NCBI GenBank assembly: GCA_964346175.1
Contig: CAYFTG010000018.1
Location: 1 to 25,230, forward strand
Source: DTU032 sp964346175
GTDB taxonomy: Bacteria; Bacillota; Clostridia; Saccharofermentanales; DTU023
Direction of reading: 5' to 3'
DNA: 25,230 nt
Below are positions 7,490 to 16,056 of this stretch, in pieces; the first letter of the stretch is position 1; the number at the start of each line of letters is the position of its first letter. The position numbers were made by a program, and so were the translations under genes. Under the pieces are notes generated by a model. It made no database searches. It was given only the letters and a program-made list of their open reading frames with translations, and was not told the origin of the DNA.

Positions 7490-8596
7490 TTAAACAATTG
7501 AGCCTTTTCCTATGACGACGGGGAAACCGGGATGCCCCAGTAGGCGTACACCCATCTTCACCACACTGTCTTTATCTATAATTACGTAGTTTAGATCCGC
7601 GTCACTGGAAATCTGAGTATCTTGAAAAATCACAGAATTACGCAGTTTAGCACCTTGTCCAACGGTAACGCCGCGGAAGAGAATGCAGTTTTCCACATCA
7701 CCCTGGATTACGCAGCCATCGGAAGCCAATACATTCTTCACTCGAGCGCCGGGCTCAACCAAACAAGGCGGTTGGTTCTTCACTTTAGTATAAATTGGAG
7801 TGTCTTTAGAAAAAAGCTGGTGCCTGAGCTCATCATCAAAGAGATCCATCGACGCCTTGAAATAGTTTGCGATTGAGTTGATGCGCAAAATCTTATCTTC
7901 TAGCTCGTAAGCATATATGTTGAGCTGCCTATGAAAATCTAGTAGCCGTATAAAGGTAAAGTCAGTCACACCACGTGAACGAGCTTCTTCCAATAGCGAG
8001 AGCAACAAATCTTTTCTGATACAGGCCACATTGATCGCACTGACATCCGTAGGCGGTGTGCTCGAATCGACCAAAACGTCAAGAACCCTTCCTTCATCAT
8101 TTAAACTTAGAGAAATATTAGGCACACCATAGGCTATACCGTCGTGATTATACATTACTGTTATGTCTGCGCCGGACTCTATGTGTCGATCAATCAGATC
8201 ATTATAGGTTGTGTTCATAACCATATTACAGTCGATAATAACGACATGTTCCTGATTACCGTGCTCAATATAATCAATGATGCTGGTCAGATCAGAGCGC
8301 TCCGAAGAACGAGTAACCGGATTTATATAAGGCGGCAAAAGATACAGTCCTTGATTCATCCGATCGAGGTCCCAGGATGCTCCGGTACCAAGATGATCCA
8401 TCAAAGACTTATAGCGTGTGAGCGCGACCACCCCGACACGTTTAATGCCACTGTTGACCATATGTGAAAGTAAAAAGTCAATGATTCTAAATCGGCCGGC
8501 AAAGGGCATCGCGGAAAGTGCTCGTGGCTCAGTCAAAGGACCCAGCTTTACGCGGCGGTTATCTGCCAATATTAATCCCATTGCGTTAATTAACAT
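7490..8596 (-). CDS. glgD: GlgD, non-canonical ADP-glucose pyrophosphorylase subunit
   Basis: A 368-residue relative of GlgC that in Firmicutes forms a mixed enzyme with GlgC and raises its activity. The N-terminal nucleotidyltransferase fold is recognisable (RFRIIDF, LGTGASWDLDR), but the glycine-rich loop of GlgC (GGQGSRL) is replaced by DNRRVKL. The catalytic GDHVYKMDY segment is replaced by a DCNMVMNTTY-like sequence. This agrees with a regulatory rather than catalytic subunit. The C-terminal third looks like a left-handed beta-helix of hexapeptide repeats. The ATG at 8596 follows AGGAG at 8603-8607, which overlaps the glgC stop codon. The 9-nt gap implies coupled translation with glgC. 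Confidence 0.95.
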   Translation of the reverse strand: MLINAMGLILADNRRVKLGPLTEPRALSAMPFAGRFRIIDFLLSHMVNSGIKRVGVVALTRYKSLMDHLGTGASWDLDRMNQGLYLLPPYINPVTRSSERSDLTSIIDYIEHGNQEHVVIIDCNMVMNTTYNDLIDRHIESGADITVMYNHDGIAYGVPNISLSLNDEGRVLDVLVDSSTPPTDVSAINVACIRKDLLLSLLEEARSRGVTDFTFIRLLDFHRQLNIYAYELEDKILRINSIANYFKASMDLFDDELRHQLFSKDTPIYTKVKNQPPCLVEPGARVKNVLASDGCVIQGDVENCILFRGVTVGQGAKLRNSVIFQDTQISSDADLNYVIIDKDSVVKMGVRLLGHPGFPVVIGKGSIV

Positions 8597-8605
8597 ATCT
8601 CTCTC

Positions 8606-9871
8606 CTAATACGAATATTTACGCGGCAAGTCTGAAACGATCTCCGGATGCGTCTTGGCATCTTCCGAGCCAATCATTGAGTTACCACAGATAGTGGCAC
8701 CTTCATGAATTATTAGATCCTGCGCTACGACACTGATTCCGTCTTGACACAGGCCATTGAGGAAGGCACAGTCTACCTTATCTACCTCCGGTGAAATCAG
8801 CACATCAGATTCAATGATGGTGTTCATGCCGACAATACATTTGCGCAAAACCGCACCCGAACGTATCACTGCACCGGGCATGATGATCGAATCTTCGACC
8901 AGAGCCCCTTCTTCAATAACGGCTCCGATACTGATGATGGAATGACGGGCTTCTCCCAAGACCTCGGCGCCGTCACTAATGGCGATTTTCTCTGCCACCG
9001 CATTGGGACCGAAATAGTGAGAAGGTCGCTGTGGATTTTTGCTATAGATCTGCCAAGACTGATCATGCAGATCTATTTCATCCGGCTTGTCCAGCATATC
9101 CATATTGGTATCCCAAAGGGATTTCACTGTACCGACATCTTTCCAATAACCATTAAAAGCATACGCATAAAGAAATAGGTCGTCGTCTAACATTCGCGGA
9201 ATAATATTGTGTCCAAAGTCATTCTTTGAATCGGGATCTTTTTCATCTTCAATTAGATGTCTGCGCAGGACAGGCCAGTCAAAACAGTAAACGCCCATTG
9301 AGGCGAAATTGCTTTTGGCGTGTTTGGGTTTTTCTTCGAACTCGGTTATGCGATTATTCTCATCAGTATTCATGATGCCAAAGCGATCAGTTTCGTCCCA
9401 TGGGACTTCGATAACTGCGATGGTGGCATCAGCCCCGGCCTTAACATGAGCTTTCACCATATTAGAATAATCCATTTTGTATACATGGTCTCCGGAAAGA
9501 ATAATGACATGCTGAGGACTGTAACTGTCAATAAAGGGAATATTCTGATAAATCGAATTGGCTGTCCCCAAATACCAGTCGCTGCCTTCCTGACTAACAT
9601 AAGGGGGCAGAATATAAGTCCCTCCATCATTGCGGTCTAAATCCCAAGAATGTCCGTTACCGATGTAGGAATTTAGCTCCAAAGGTTGATACTGAGTCAA
9701 AACCCCAACAGCCTCAATTCCTGAATTTGAGCAATTGCTCAAAGGAAAATCAATAATCCGATATCGACTTCCAAAAGGAACTGCCGGTTTAGCCAGAAGT
9801 TCAGTTAAGACACCGAGTCGTGAACCTTGTCCGCCAGCTAAAATCAAAGCTATTACATTTTGATGAGCCAT
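8606..9871 (-). CDS. glgC: Glucose-1-phosphate adenylyltransferase, catalytic subunit
   Basis: A 421-residue enzyme making ADP-glucose from glucose-1-phosphate and ATP, the committed step of bacterial glycogen synthesis. Motifs seen are the nucleotide loop GGQGSRL (residues 13-19), KPAVPFGSRYRIIDF, the catalytic GDHVYKMDY, and the sugar-phosphate-binding EFEEKP. A C-terminal hexapeptide beta-helix (about residue 300 to the end) carries oligomerisation and allosteric sites. Length is normal. The ATG at 9871 follows AGAAAGGA. It lies 46 nt after glgB and 9 nt before glgD. Its substrate is supplied by the phosphohexomutase encoded at 19840-21600. Confidence 0.97.
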   Translation of the reverse strand: MAHQNVIALILAGGQGSRLGVLTELLAKPAVPFGSRYRIIDFPLSNCSNSGIEAVGVLTQYQPLELNSYIGNGHSWDLDRNDGGTYILPPYVSQEGSDWYLGTANSIYQNIPFIDSYSPQHVIILSGDHVYKMDYSNMVKAHVKAGADATIAVIEVPWDETDRFGIMNTDENNRITEFEEKPKHAKSNFASMGVYCFDWPVLRRHLIEDEKDPDSKNDFGHNIIPRMLDDDLFLYAYAFNGYWKDVGTVKSLWDTNMDMLDKPDEIDLHDQSWQIYSKNPQRPSHYFGPNAVAEKIAISDGAEVLGEARHSIISIGAVIEEGALVEDSIIMPGAVIRSGAVLRKCIVGMNTIIESDVLISPEVDKVDCAFLNGLCQDGISVVAQDLIIHEGATICGNSMIGSEDAKTHPEIVSDLPRKYSY

Positions 9872-9917
9872 GTTTTAATCCTTTCTACTCTCCTCGTTTT
9901 TTTACACTTTTAGTAAA

Positions 9918-11891
9918 TCAAATATTTTCTTCCTCTCCCTCATAGAGTAAATAGAGTCCCGCCAAAGGCGGTAGTGGCATGTCGATATAAAAGCCTAATC
10001 CACCACTATCGTCTCCTACTTCTTGCTCCAGTGGAGAGGCCAGATCCATCATTTTCGCTTCTAAAGATTGTCTATTCTCCTTCTGCGACTGGGCCCAAAA
10101 AATCGTATGATCTTGCTCTAAACCGGCATAAGAGCTGCCCTGATACGCTGAGTCATCACTATTTAACAATAGTTTGTAGCGGCCGGGATGGGGAACACTT
10201 AATCTATAATGTTTATAGGAAGCTGGTGTCATGTTTAATACTGCAATGATTGTCTGCCTGCGATCCTCAGCGTAACGAGCGTAAGCTAAGATGCTATTGT
10301 CCCGATCGTCTGCGGCAATCCATTCAAAGCCATCCCATGAGTCTTCCACTTCCCAAAGTGCCGGATACTCCAGATAGATATGATTCAACTTGCGGACAAA
10401 ATCGAACATGCCCTTATGATTAGGATACTGCAGAAGAAACCACTCCAGCTCTTCGTAATAACGCCATTCTATAAAGGGTGCGAACTCATTGCCCATGAAG
10501 TTCAGCTTGCTTCCGGGAAAGGACATTTGGTACATATAGCAGGTGCGAAGCGAAGCAAACTGCCGCCAGTAATCGCCCGGCATGCGCCCTAACAAAGATT
10601 TTTTGCCATGTACCACCTCATCGTGCGAGAAGGGCAAGATAAATCTTTCGCTGAAAGAGTACATCATTGAGAAAGTAATCTTGTCATGGAACTGCCCTCT
10701 GGCGTAATAGTCTGAGGTCATATACTGCAAGGTATCGTTCATCCAGCCCATATTCCATTTATGAGAAAAACCTAAGCCACCTTCCTCAGCCGCTTTTGTT
10801 ACGTTAGGAAAAGTAGAGGATTCTTCCGCTGCCATGATGGCGTAGGGGAAGTTTTCCCGAATCAAAGTATTCAGCTCCTGAATGAAACTAATAGCTTCCA
10901 AGTTCTCATAGCCCCCGTTAACATTCCGGGCAGAGGCGGAATATTCGCGTCCGAAATTTAAATAAACAATGCTGGAGACCGCATCTACGCGTAAGCCGTC
11001 CACATTAAATTCGTCCAACCAGTACCAAGCATTCGACAATAAGAATGAACGCACTTCGGCCAGAGAGAAATCAAAGACCAAGGTGCCCCAGTTGGGCTGA
11101 TCGCTTCTGATTGAATCTGCATACTCATATAGCGGTTTGCCATCGAAATTGGCCAGACCAAAATCGTCGCGCGGGAAATGTCCGGGAACCCAGTCTAGGA
11201 TCACCTTGATGCCGTGTTGGTGCAGAGTGTCAATCAGAAACTTCAAATCTGAAGGTTTGCCGTAGCGCGATGTTGGAGCAAAATAGCCGCTAATCTGATA
11301 GCCCCAAGAAGCATCCAAGGGATGCTCCATGATCGGCATGATCTCGACTGCGTTGTAACCCATTTCTTTCACATAGGAGGCCAGCTGTGGTGCGATGTCC
11401 CGGTAAGAAAATGTATTCCCGTCAGCATAACGGCGCCAACTACCTAAGTGAACCTCATAAATATTGAGAGGTGCACTTTCTTCTATCGGGCGACGACTCG
11501 CTCTGTAATCAGCATCTTCCCAGTCGTAATCATCTTCAGCGTCATAAAGAATGGAGGCTGTGTTGGGTCTGGTCTCAGCATGTCTTGCATAAGGATCAGC
11601 TTTAAGCAAAACACGCCCTTCAGGCGTGCGGATAGCATACTTGTATCTCTGATATTCGATTGCGTCCGGAATAAAAACGTGCCAGATACCGGTAGTTCCA
11701 TAAGCCGCCATGGTGTGGATCTCCGGATCCCAACCATTAAAGTCTCCCACTACACTCACATGTGCTGCCCGTGGAGCCCACACTGCGAAACGGTAACCTC
11801 TCTCCCCTTCAGCAGAAACATCAGGGCGAGAACCTAACATCTTATAGCTTTGATAATTCTTACCATTGTTGAATAAGTAAGCTTGATTCAT
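9918..11891 (-). CDS. glgB: 1,4-alpha-glucan branching enzyme (GH13/CBM48)
   Basis: A 657-residue enzyme introducing alpha-1,6 branches into glycogen. The N-terminal CBM48-like module (FAVWAPRAAHVSVVGDFNGW) precedes the barrel motifs DWVPGHFP, GLRVDAVSS with nucleophile D303, AEESSTF with acid E356, and SHDEVVHGK. An all-beta C-terminal domain follows. The frame can be extended to a GTG at 11942, but that codon touches a perfect TATAAT box (11934-11939) and has no ribosome binding site. The ATG at 11891 lies downstream of it and begins a normal GlgB N-terminus (MNQAYLFNNG), so I choose that start. It is the first gene of the glgB-C-D-A-GH13 operon. Confidence 0.95.
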   Translation of the reverse strand: MNQAYLFNNGKNYQSYKMLGSRPDVSAEGERGYRFAVWAPRAAHVSVVGDFNGWDPEIHTMAAYGTTGIWHVFIPDAIEYQRYKYAIRTPEGRVLLKADPYARHAETRPNTASILYDAEDDYDWEDADYRASRRPIEESAPLNIYEVHLGSWRRYADGNTFSYRDIAPQLASYVKEMGYNAVEIMPIMEHPLDASWGYQISGYFAPTSRYGKPSDLKFLIDTLHQHGIKVILDWVPGHFPRDDFGLANFDGKPLYEYADSIRSDQPNWGTLVFDFSLAEVRSFLLSNAWYWLDEFNVDGLRVDAVSSIVYLNFGREYSASARNVNGGYENLEAISFIQELNTLIRENFPYAIMAAEESSTFPNVTKAAEEGGLGFSHKWNMGWMNDTLQYMTSDYYARGQFHDKITFSMMYSFSERFILPFSHDEVVHGKKSLLGRMPGDYWRQFASLRTCYMYQMSFPGSKLNFMGNEFAPFIEWRYYEELEWFLLQYPNHKGMFDFVRKLNHIYLEYPALWEVEDSWDGFEWIAADDRDNSILAYARYAEDRRQTIIAVLNMTPASYKHYRLSVPHPGRYKLLLNSDDSAYQGSSYAGLEQDHTIFWAQSQKENRQSLEAKMMDLASPLEQEVGDDSGGLGFYIDMPLPPLAGLYLLYEGEEENI

Positions 11892-11925
11892 ACGGTACCT
11901 GCTTTCTATGATGAAACTAGGTATC

Positions 11926-11963
11926 TTTATATCATTATACACAAATCCATAATGAATATGACT
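11926..11963 (-). promoter_or_regulatory. Promoter of the glycogen operon
   Basis: Reading the minus strand, a perfect TATAAT lies at 11939-11934, between the mutS2 stop (11981) and glgB. The expected start point near 11927 would leave a leader of about 36 nt before the ATG at 11891. No good TTGACA match lies 16-18 nt upstream, so basal strength or an activator requirement is uncertain. No terminator hairpin separates it from mutS2, so read-through is possible. Confidence 0.5.
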
Positions 11964-11980
11964 TAAAGCAGATCATCGAA

Positions 11981-14386
11981 CTACAATTTTAACTCGGCGA
12001 CTGTGACGCCGTCTCCACCTTCACCTTCGCCGCCTAGGCGAAAAGTATCTATTCTGGAATCACGCATTAGGTAGTCGTGAGTGACCTGGCGTAAAGCTCC
12101 GGTTCCTTTCCCATGTATAAGCCGAACCGGTGAAATACCATTAAGTACAGCATCATCGAGGAAATGATCTAACGCAAGTATAGCTTCATCCACTCTCATG
12201 CCGCGTAGCATAAGTTCAGTACTAGCTGCCAGCTTGCGTTCGGTACTTAATTGTAGCGATCTTCCTGAAGCAGCCCTCCTGCCCCGCCTGCGGTCTTTAG
12301 CCTGTGGCTTTTTGCCGGCCGGACGTAGTCGATCAGCAGCGACCGATACCGTAATTTGTCCCGACTCCAACATAACTTGTCCCTTGCTATCGGGTAGGCT
12401 TTTTGCCACACCTTCTATACTCAGATCAATGGCTTCGTAGCGTTCGCCTACGACGATGTTTTCCGGGGCCTGATCCGCACTGCGTTGCTGCCTGCGACCA
12501 GCCAGCCCTTTTTCGGCTTCACTAATCTGTCCTCGTAACTCACTTTCGAGGCGATGATCGAGGCGTTGGCTTTTGCTTTCAGCCTCTAAGATTTCTATGA
12601 TTTCCTCCATGCGTTCCCTGGTCGCTGTAACCAGTTCTGCTGCCTCGTTTTCGGCGGCGACCAACATTTTTCTATGCTCGTTCGCAATTCTTTCTCTTTC
12701 CAGCTCCAAGTCGCGGCGCATATCCTCCAATTCAGTTTGAAGTCGGTCCATCTCAGATTTTTTGTCATCTATTTCTTTCTGACTAGCTTCAATGGCGGAC
12801 ACTAGTTGCTCAAAGCGTGCCCCTTCTTCAGATATCAGCTGTCTAGCATCGGAAATGATCTCGAGGCTTAGGCCGAGTTTTTGCGCGATGGAAAATGCAT
12901 GGCTGACCCCAGGGACACCAATCAGCAGCCTATACGTCGGTTGCAAAGATTCAATGTCGAATTCACAGCTGGCGTTTTCGACACCTTCTGTATTCATGGC
13001 GTAGCCCTTTAATTCACTATAGTGAGTCGTGGCAACTGTATGCGCTCCCGCCTGATTGAGATGGTTGAGAATAGCAATCGCCAAGGCTGCGCCTTCGGAA
13101 GGATCGGTGCCGGCACCTAGCTCATCTAAGAGCACCAAACTTCCCCTCCCTGCCACTTCTGTGATGGCGATTATTTCTTTCATGTGTGAAGAAAAAGTGG
13201 AAAGACTTTGCTCGATGCTTTGTTCATCGCCGATGTCTGCTAGGACACGATCGAAAAAGGAGACTTCTGACGGACTGCGCGCAGGAATGTGTAATCCTGC
13301 CATCGCCATCAGAGTCAGCAAGCCACAGGTCTTAAGTGTGACAGTTTTGCCACCGGTGTTGGGGCCGGTAATCACTAAGCTGTGGTAATCAATACCCAAT
13401 TCGAAATCTATTGGCACCACGTCGTCCTTATGGATCAGAGGGTGACGTGCCTGCTGTAGAACGATTCTACCTTCAGAATTGAGGCTAGGCGCAGAGGCTT
13501 TCATCTCGAGCGAAAGTTTGCCCTTGGCCATAACGAAATCGAGTTCTGTCAAGAGTTGAGAGTTCTGCTTGAGAGGCACCACCTCTTCCGCTACGACTGA
13601 AGAAAGTCGGGCCAAGATGCGGTCGATCTCATGCCTTTCTTCAGCAGAAAGCTCACGAATTTTGTTGTTGAGCTGTACAACGGACATGGGTTCGATATAG
13701 ACAGTGTTGCCCGACGCTGAGGTATCGTGGATTAAACCCGGAACAACTGAGCGCTGCTCGCTTTTTACCGGAACTACATAACGGTCGCTGCGCACAGTTA
13801 TAATCGATTCTTGGAGAGCCGCGCTGTGTCTGCGCAAGACTTTGTCCAGTTCAGTTCTAATGTTTGCTTGAGCATCTCTGATCCGTCTGCGAATGGACAT
13901 AAGCTCGGGGCTGGCTCTATCATAGATCTCGTCTTCACCTGCGATGGAGTTTTCTATCTCTTTTCGCAGGCCGGGACTGGCTGTTAACTGTTCAATGCGA
14001 TGGTAAATAGCGTTATAGGGAAAGTCCTCCGGCTCGCTATCTTTTCTCGCTTGCTTCCAAACTTCGGGAATGGACTGGCGCATCCTAGAGACTGCTCGCA
14101 ACTGGGCTGCTATTTGCAGCAGATCGCGGCCGGTGAGCACGGCACCATTGCTGGCTCGGCTGACTTGCGAACGAATGTCTTGTATTCCGCCAAAAGGCAG
14201 GCCGCCGTATTCAAGCAGCCGCTTGACAGCATCATCGGTTTCGCGCAAACGCGCCTCGGCTTCCGACTGATTCGCGGCAGGTACCAGCTCCTCGCACATT
14301 TTGCGGCCTAGACTGGTATCCGCCTGCTCGGACAGCAAACGGATGACACTGGGAAATTCTAGTTTACGCATACTCCGGGATATCAT
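11981..14386 (-). CDS. mutS2: MutS2 family ATPase/endonuclease with C-terminal Smr domain
   Basis: An 801-residue MutS paralogue that lacks the MutS mismatch-reading N-terminal domains. The family is linked to suppression of recombination and, in Bacillus subtilis, to rescue of collided ribosomes. The Walker A GPNTGGKT is at residues 341-348, followed by LADIGDEQSIEQ and the Walker B VLLDELGAGTD. A long charged coiled coil (about residues 520-620) leads to a basic linker and an Smr domain with HGKGTG near the end. The usual LDLR nuclease motif reads LMLR (Met726). The ATG at 14386 overlaps the pgsA stop (ATGA), which suggests coupling. A second Met five codons on is possible, since neither has a strong ribosome binding site. 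Confidence 0.95.
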   Translation of the reverse strand: MISRSMRKLEFPSVIRLLSEQADTSLGRKMCEELVPAANQSEAEARLRETDDAVKRLLEYGGLPFGGIQDIRSQVSRASNGAVLTGRDLLQIAAQLRAVSRMRQSIPEVWKQARKDSEPEDFPYNAIYHRIEQLTASPGLRKEIENSIAGEDEIYDRASPELMSIRRRIRDAQANIRTELDKVLRRHSAALQESIITVRSDRYVVPVKSEQRSVVPGLIHDTSASGNTVYIEPMSVVQLNNKIRELSAEERHEIDRILARLSSVVAEEVVPLKQNSQLLTELDFVMAKGKLSLEMKASAPSLNSEGRIVLQQARHPLIHKDDVVPIDFELGIDYHSLVITGPNTGGKTVTLKTCGLLTLMAMAGLHIPARSPSEVSFFDRVLADIGDEQSIEQSLSTFSSHMKEIIAITEVAGRGSLVLLDELGAGTDPSEGAALAIAILNHLNQAGAHTVATTHYSELKGYAMNTEGVENASCEFDIESLQPTYRLLIGVPGVSHAFSIAQKLGLSLEIISDARQLISEEGARFEQLVSAIEASQKEIDDKKSEMDRLQTELEDMRRDLELERERIANEHRKMLVAAENEAAELVTATRERMEEIIEILEAESKSQRLDHRLESELRGQISEAEKGLAGRRQQRSADQAPENIVVGERYEAIDLSIEGVAKSLPDSKGQVMLESGQITVSVAADRLRPAGKKPQAKDRRRGRRAASGRSLQLSTERKLAASTELMLRGMRVDEAILALDHFLDDAVLNGISPVRLIHGKGTGALRQVTHDYLMRDSRIDTFRLGGEGEGGDGVTVAELKL

Positions 14387-14958
14387 AGATTAAGCTTCGC
14401 TCTTCGCTTGATGTTGTCTATATTTTTTCTGGCATAGTTTAATGTTGCAATTATGGAAAGAATTACGCCCGGAATAAAGATGACGCTGCGCAGCCATTCC
14501 GGATCGTCGGGAATAAAGAAAAGCAAGGTAAAGCCTATGACGTAAAACACCGTTGCCAATTTGCCGAATACATCCGAATATACTACCACTTCGTAGTTTC
14601 TCAACAAAAGGTATCCACCAATAATCATCAAGGCCTCACGACAAACTAAGAAAATCGGCACCCATAAAGGAAGTCGACCGATTGCTGCCATGGTAACAGC
14701 TACTGAGATTTGGAAAATCTTGTCCACTAGCGGATCAAAAAGCTTACCGAAATCAGTAATCATGTCATAGTTGCGGGCGATGTAGCCATCAAGCATATCT
14801 GTCAACCAGATGCTCAAAAACAAGATAAAGGAAGCAGTCCGATATTGTGGCCAATGGCTCAGCAAAACAATCAGGGGAACAATCGCAACTAAGCGAATTA
14901 AAGTGATAATGTTGGGTATGTTAGGAACAAATTTCAGTTTCTTCTTCTCTTCAGACAT
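14383..14958 (-). CDS. pgsA: CDP-diacylglycerol-glycerol-3-phosphate 3-phosphatidyltransferase
   Basis: A 191-residue integral membrane enzyme that makes phosphatidylglycerophosphate, the precursor of phosphatidylglycerol and cardiolipin. The CDP-alcohol phosphatidyltransferase signature is complete: DMLDGYIAR followed by GKLFDPLVD, giving the D-x2-D-G-x2-A-R...G-x3-D-x3-D pattern with all four Asp. About five to six hydrophobic helices are visible, and the C-terminus is basic. The length is typical. It starts 21 nt after pfkA and overlaps mutS2 by 4 nt. The ribosome binding site is weak. PgsA and PssA relatives share the motif; PgsA is preferred for length and overall sequence. Confidence 0.93.
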   Translation of the reverse strand: MSEEKKKLKFVPNIPNIITLIRLVAIVPLIVLLSHWPQYRTASFILFLSIWLTDMLDGYIARNYDMITDFGKLFDPLVDKIFQISVAVTMAAIGRLPLWVPIFLVCREALMIIGGYLLLRNYEVVVYSDVFGKLATVFYVIGFTLLFFIPDDPEWLRSVIFIPGVILSIIATLNYARKNIDNIKRRAKLNL

Positions 14959-14979
14959 CGTCTCTCTTTTCCCTGCTAG

Positions 14980-15978
14980 CTATATTGTAATTAGGTTAGC
15001 CATATCAAGTGATTCATCTAGGGGTCTTTTGGCGCTGGCAAGGGCTTCCGACAAATCAACGTCTCCACAATCCCCGTCCCTGTGAACGATCATACGATTA
15101 TAACGACCTTCGTTTATAGTCTGGACTGCTCTAACTCCCATCAGAGAAGATATCCAACGATCACGGAAGCTGGGTGCACCGCCTCGCTGCAAATAGCCAA
15201 GTTGGGTCGAACGGCTCTCGATGCCGGTTCTTTCCTCAATCTTTTTCGCCATATCTGAGGCCAGACCCACGCCTTCCGCCATAACTACAATATAGTGGCG
15301 TTTACCCGCATTGCGGTCCTTAATCAGGGTGAGCACGATATCGTCATCGAAGTCAAATTTCTGTTCCGGCACAAGAATTACTTCTGCACCGGAAGCGACG
15401 CCTACACTCAGGGCGATATAGCCCGAGTGCCTTCCCATAACCTCTACGACCGAACAACGCTCATGTGAGGAGGCTGTATCACGCAACTTATCTATTGCTT
15501 GGAGAGCTGTGTTAAGAGCTGTGTCGTAGCCAAGTGTATACTCCGATGCTGCGATATCGTTGTCAATAGTAGCAGGAATTACGATTACCGGAATGTTCTT
15601 TTCAGACAGACTCTTAGCACCTCTGGCTGTGCCGTCACCGCCGATGGCGACCACAACATCAATGTTGAAAATTTCACATATATCTACGGCTTTTTGCAAA
15701 CCCTCTTCCGTCTTGAAAGTCTCACTACGAGCTGTCATGAGGAAGGTGCCGCCGCGATGCAGAACATCGGAAACGGAACGGCTATCCAAGTTGATTATAT
15801 CTCCGCGCCACAAGCCGTGGAAACCGCGCCTTACGCCGAGAACATTGTAGCCTGCACTCAGACCTGCTCGAGTTACTGCTCTGATGGCGCCGTTCATACC
15901 TGGCGCATCACCGCCTGAAGTCAGGACAGCAATTGTTTTCTTTTTTGTACCGGAATCTGAGATTAATTCCTTCTTCAT
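14980..15978 (-). CDS. pfkA: ATP-dependent 6-phosphofructokinase
   Basis: A 332-residue glycolytic enzyme converting fructose-6-phosphate to the 1,6-bisphosphate. It shows SGGDAPGMN (residues 21-29), the ATP-site GGDGT, the catalytic TIDND and the substrate-binding MGRHSGY. Gly in GGDGT and Ala before TIDND (rather than the Asp and Lys of pyrophosphate-dependent enzymes) indicate an ATP-dependent type. The frame can be opened further to a TTG at 15999, but that codon has no ribosome binding site. The ATG at 15978 has GAGGTG 5 nt upstream (15984-15989), so I use it. It lies 75 nt downstream of dnaE; dnaE near pfkA is a recurring arrangement in Firmicutes. Confidence 0.96.
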   Translation of the reverse strand: MKKELISDSGTKKKTIAVLTSGGDAPGMNGAIRAVTRAGLSAGYNVLGVRRGFHGLWRGDIINLDSRSVSDVLHRGGTFLMTARSETFKTEEGLQKAVDICEIFNIDVVVAIGGDGTARGAKSLSEKNIPVIVIPATIDNDIAASEYTLGYDTALNTALQAIDKLRDTASSHERCSVVEVMGRHSGYIALSVGVASGAEVILVPEQKFDFDDDIVLTLIKDRNAGKRHYIVVMAEGVGLASDMAKKIEERTGIESRSTQLGYLQRGGAPSFRDRWISSLMGVRAVQTINEGRYNRMIVHRDGDCGDVDLSEALASAKRPLDESLDMANLITI

Positions 15979-16026
15979 TTTCACACCTCGTATATTCAAT
16001 AGTAGCTTATACCTGCTAAGTTAATT

Positions 16027-16056
16027 ATTCTATAGTTTCTGTTAATTTTTCGTCTA
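16027..16056 (-). promoter_or_regulatory. Candidate promoter for pfkA-pgsA-mutS2
   Basis: On the minus strand TAGACG (16056-16051, overlapping the dnaE stop codon) and TAGAAT (16032-16027) are separated by 18 nt. Matches to the sigma-A consensus are 4 of 6 and 5 of 6. It would give a 5' leader of roughly 40 nt before the pfkA ATG at 15978. Read-through from dnaE is not excluded, since there is no terminator. Confidence 0.3.

Noticed and set aside
9872..9917. Inverted repeat TTTAC/GTAAA in the glgB-glgC gap considered as a terminator
   Set aside because: The stem is 5 bp, AT-rich and followed by A residues rather than a T-run on the transcribed strand.
11448..11837. 129-codon plus-strand frame opposite glgB
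   Set aside because: Antisense to the conserved CBM48 and early barrel coding region; no supporting signals.
15499..15918. 139-codon plus-strand frame opposite pfkA
   Set aside because: Shadow of the pfkA reading frame; the translated product has no family features.
15979..15999. Upstream TTG start for pfkA
   Set aside because: It adds seven residues without a ribosome binding site; the ATG at 15978 has GAGGTG at ideal spacing.
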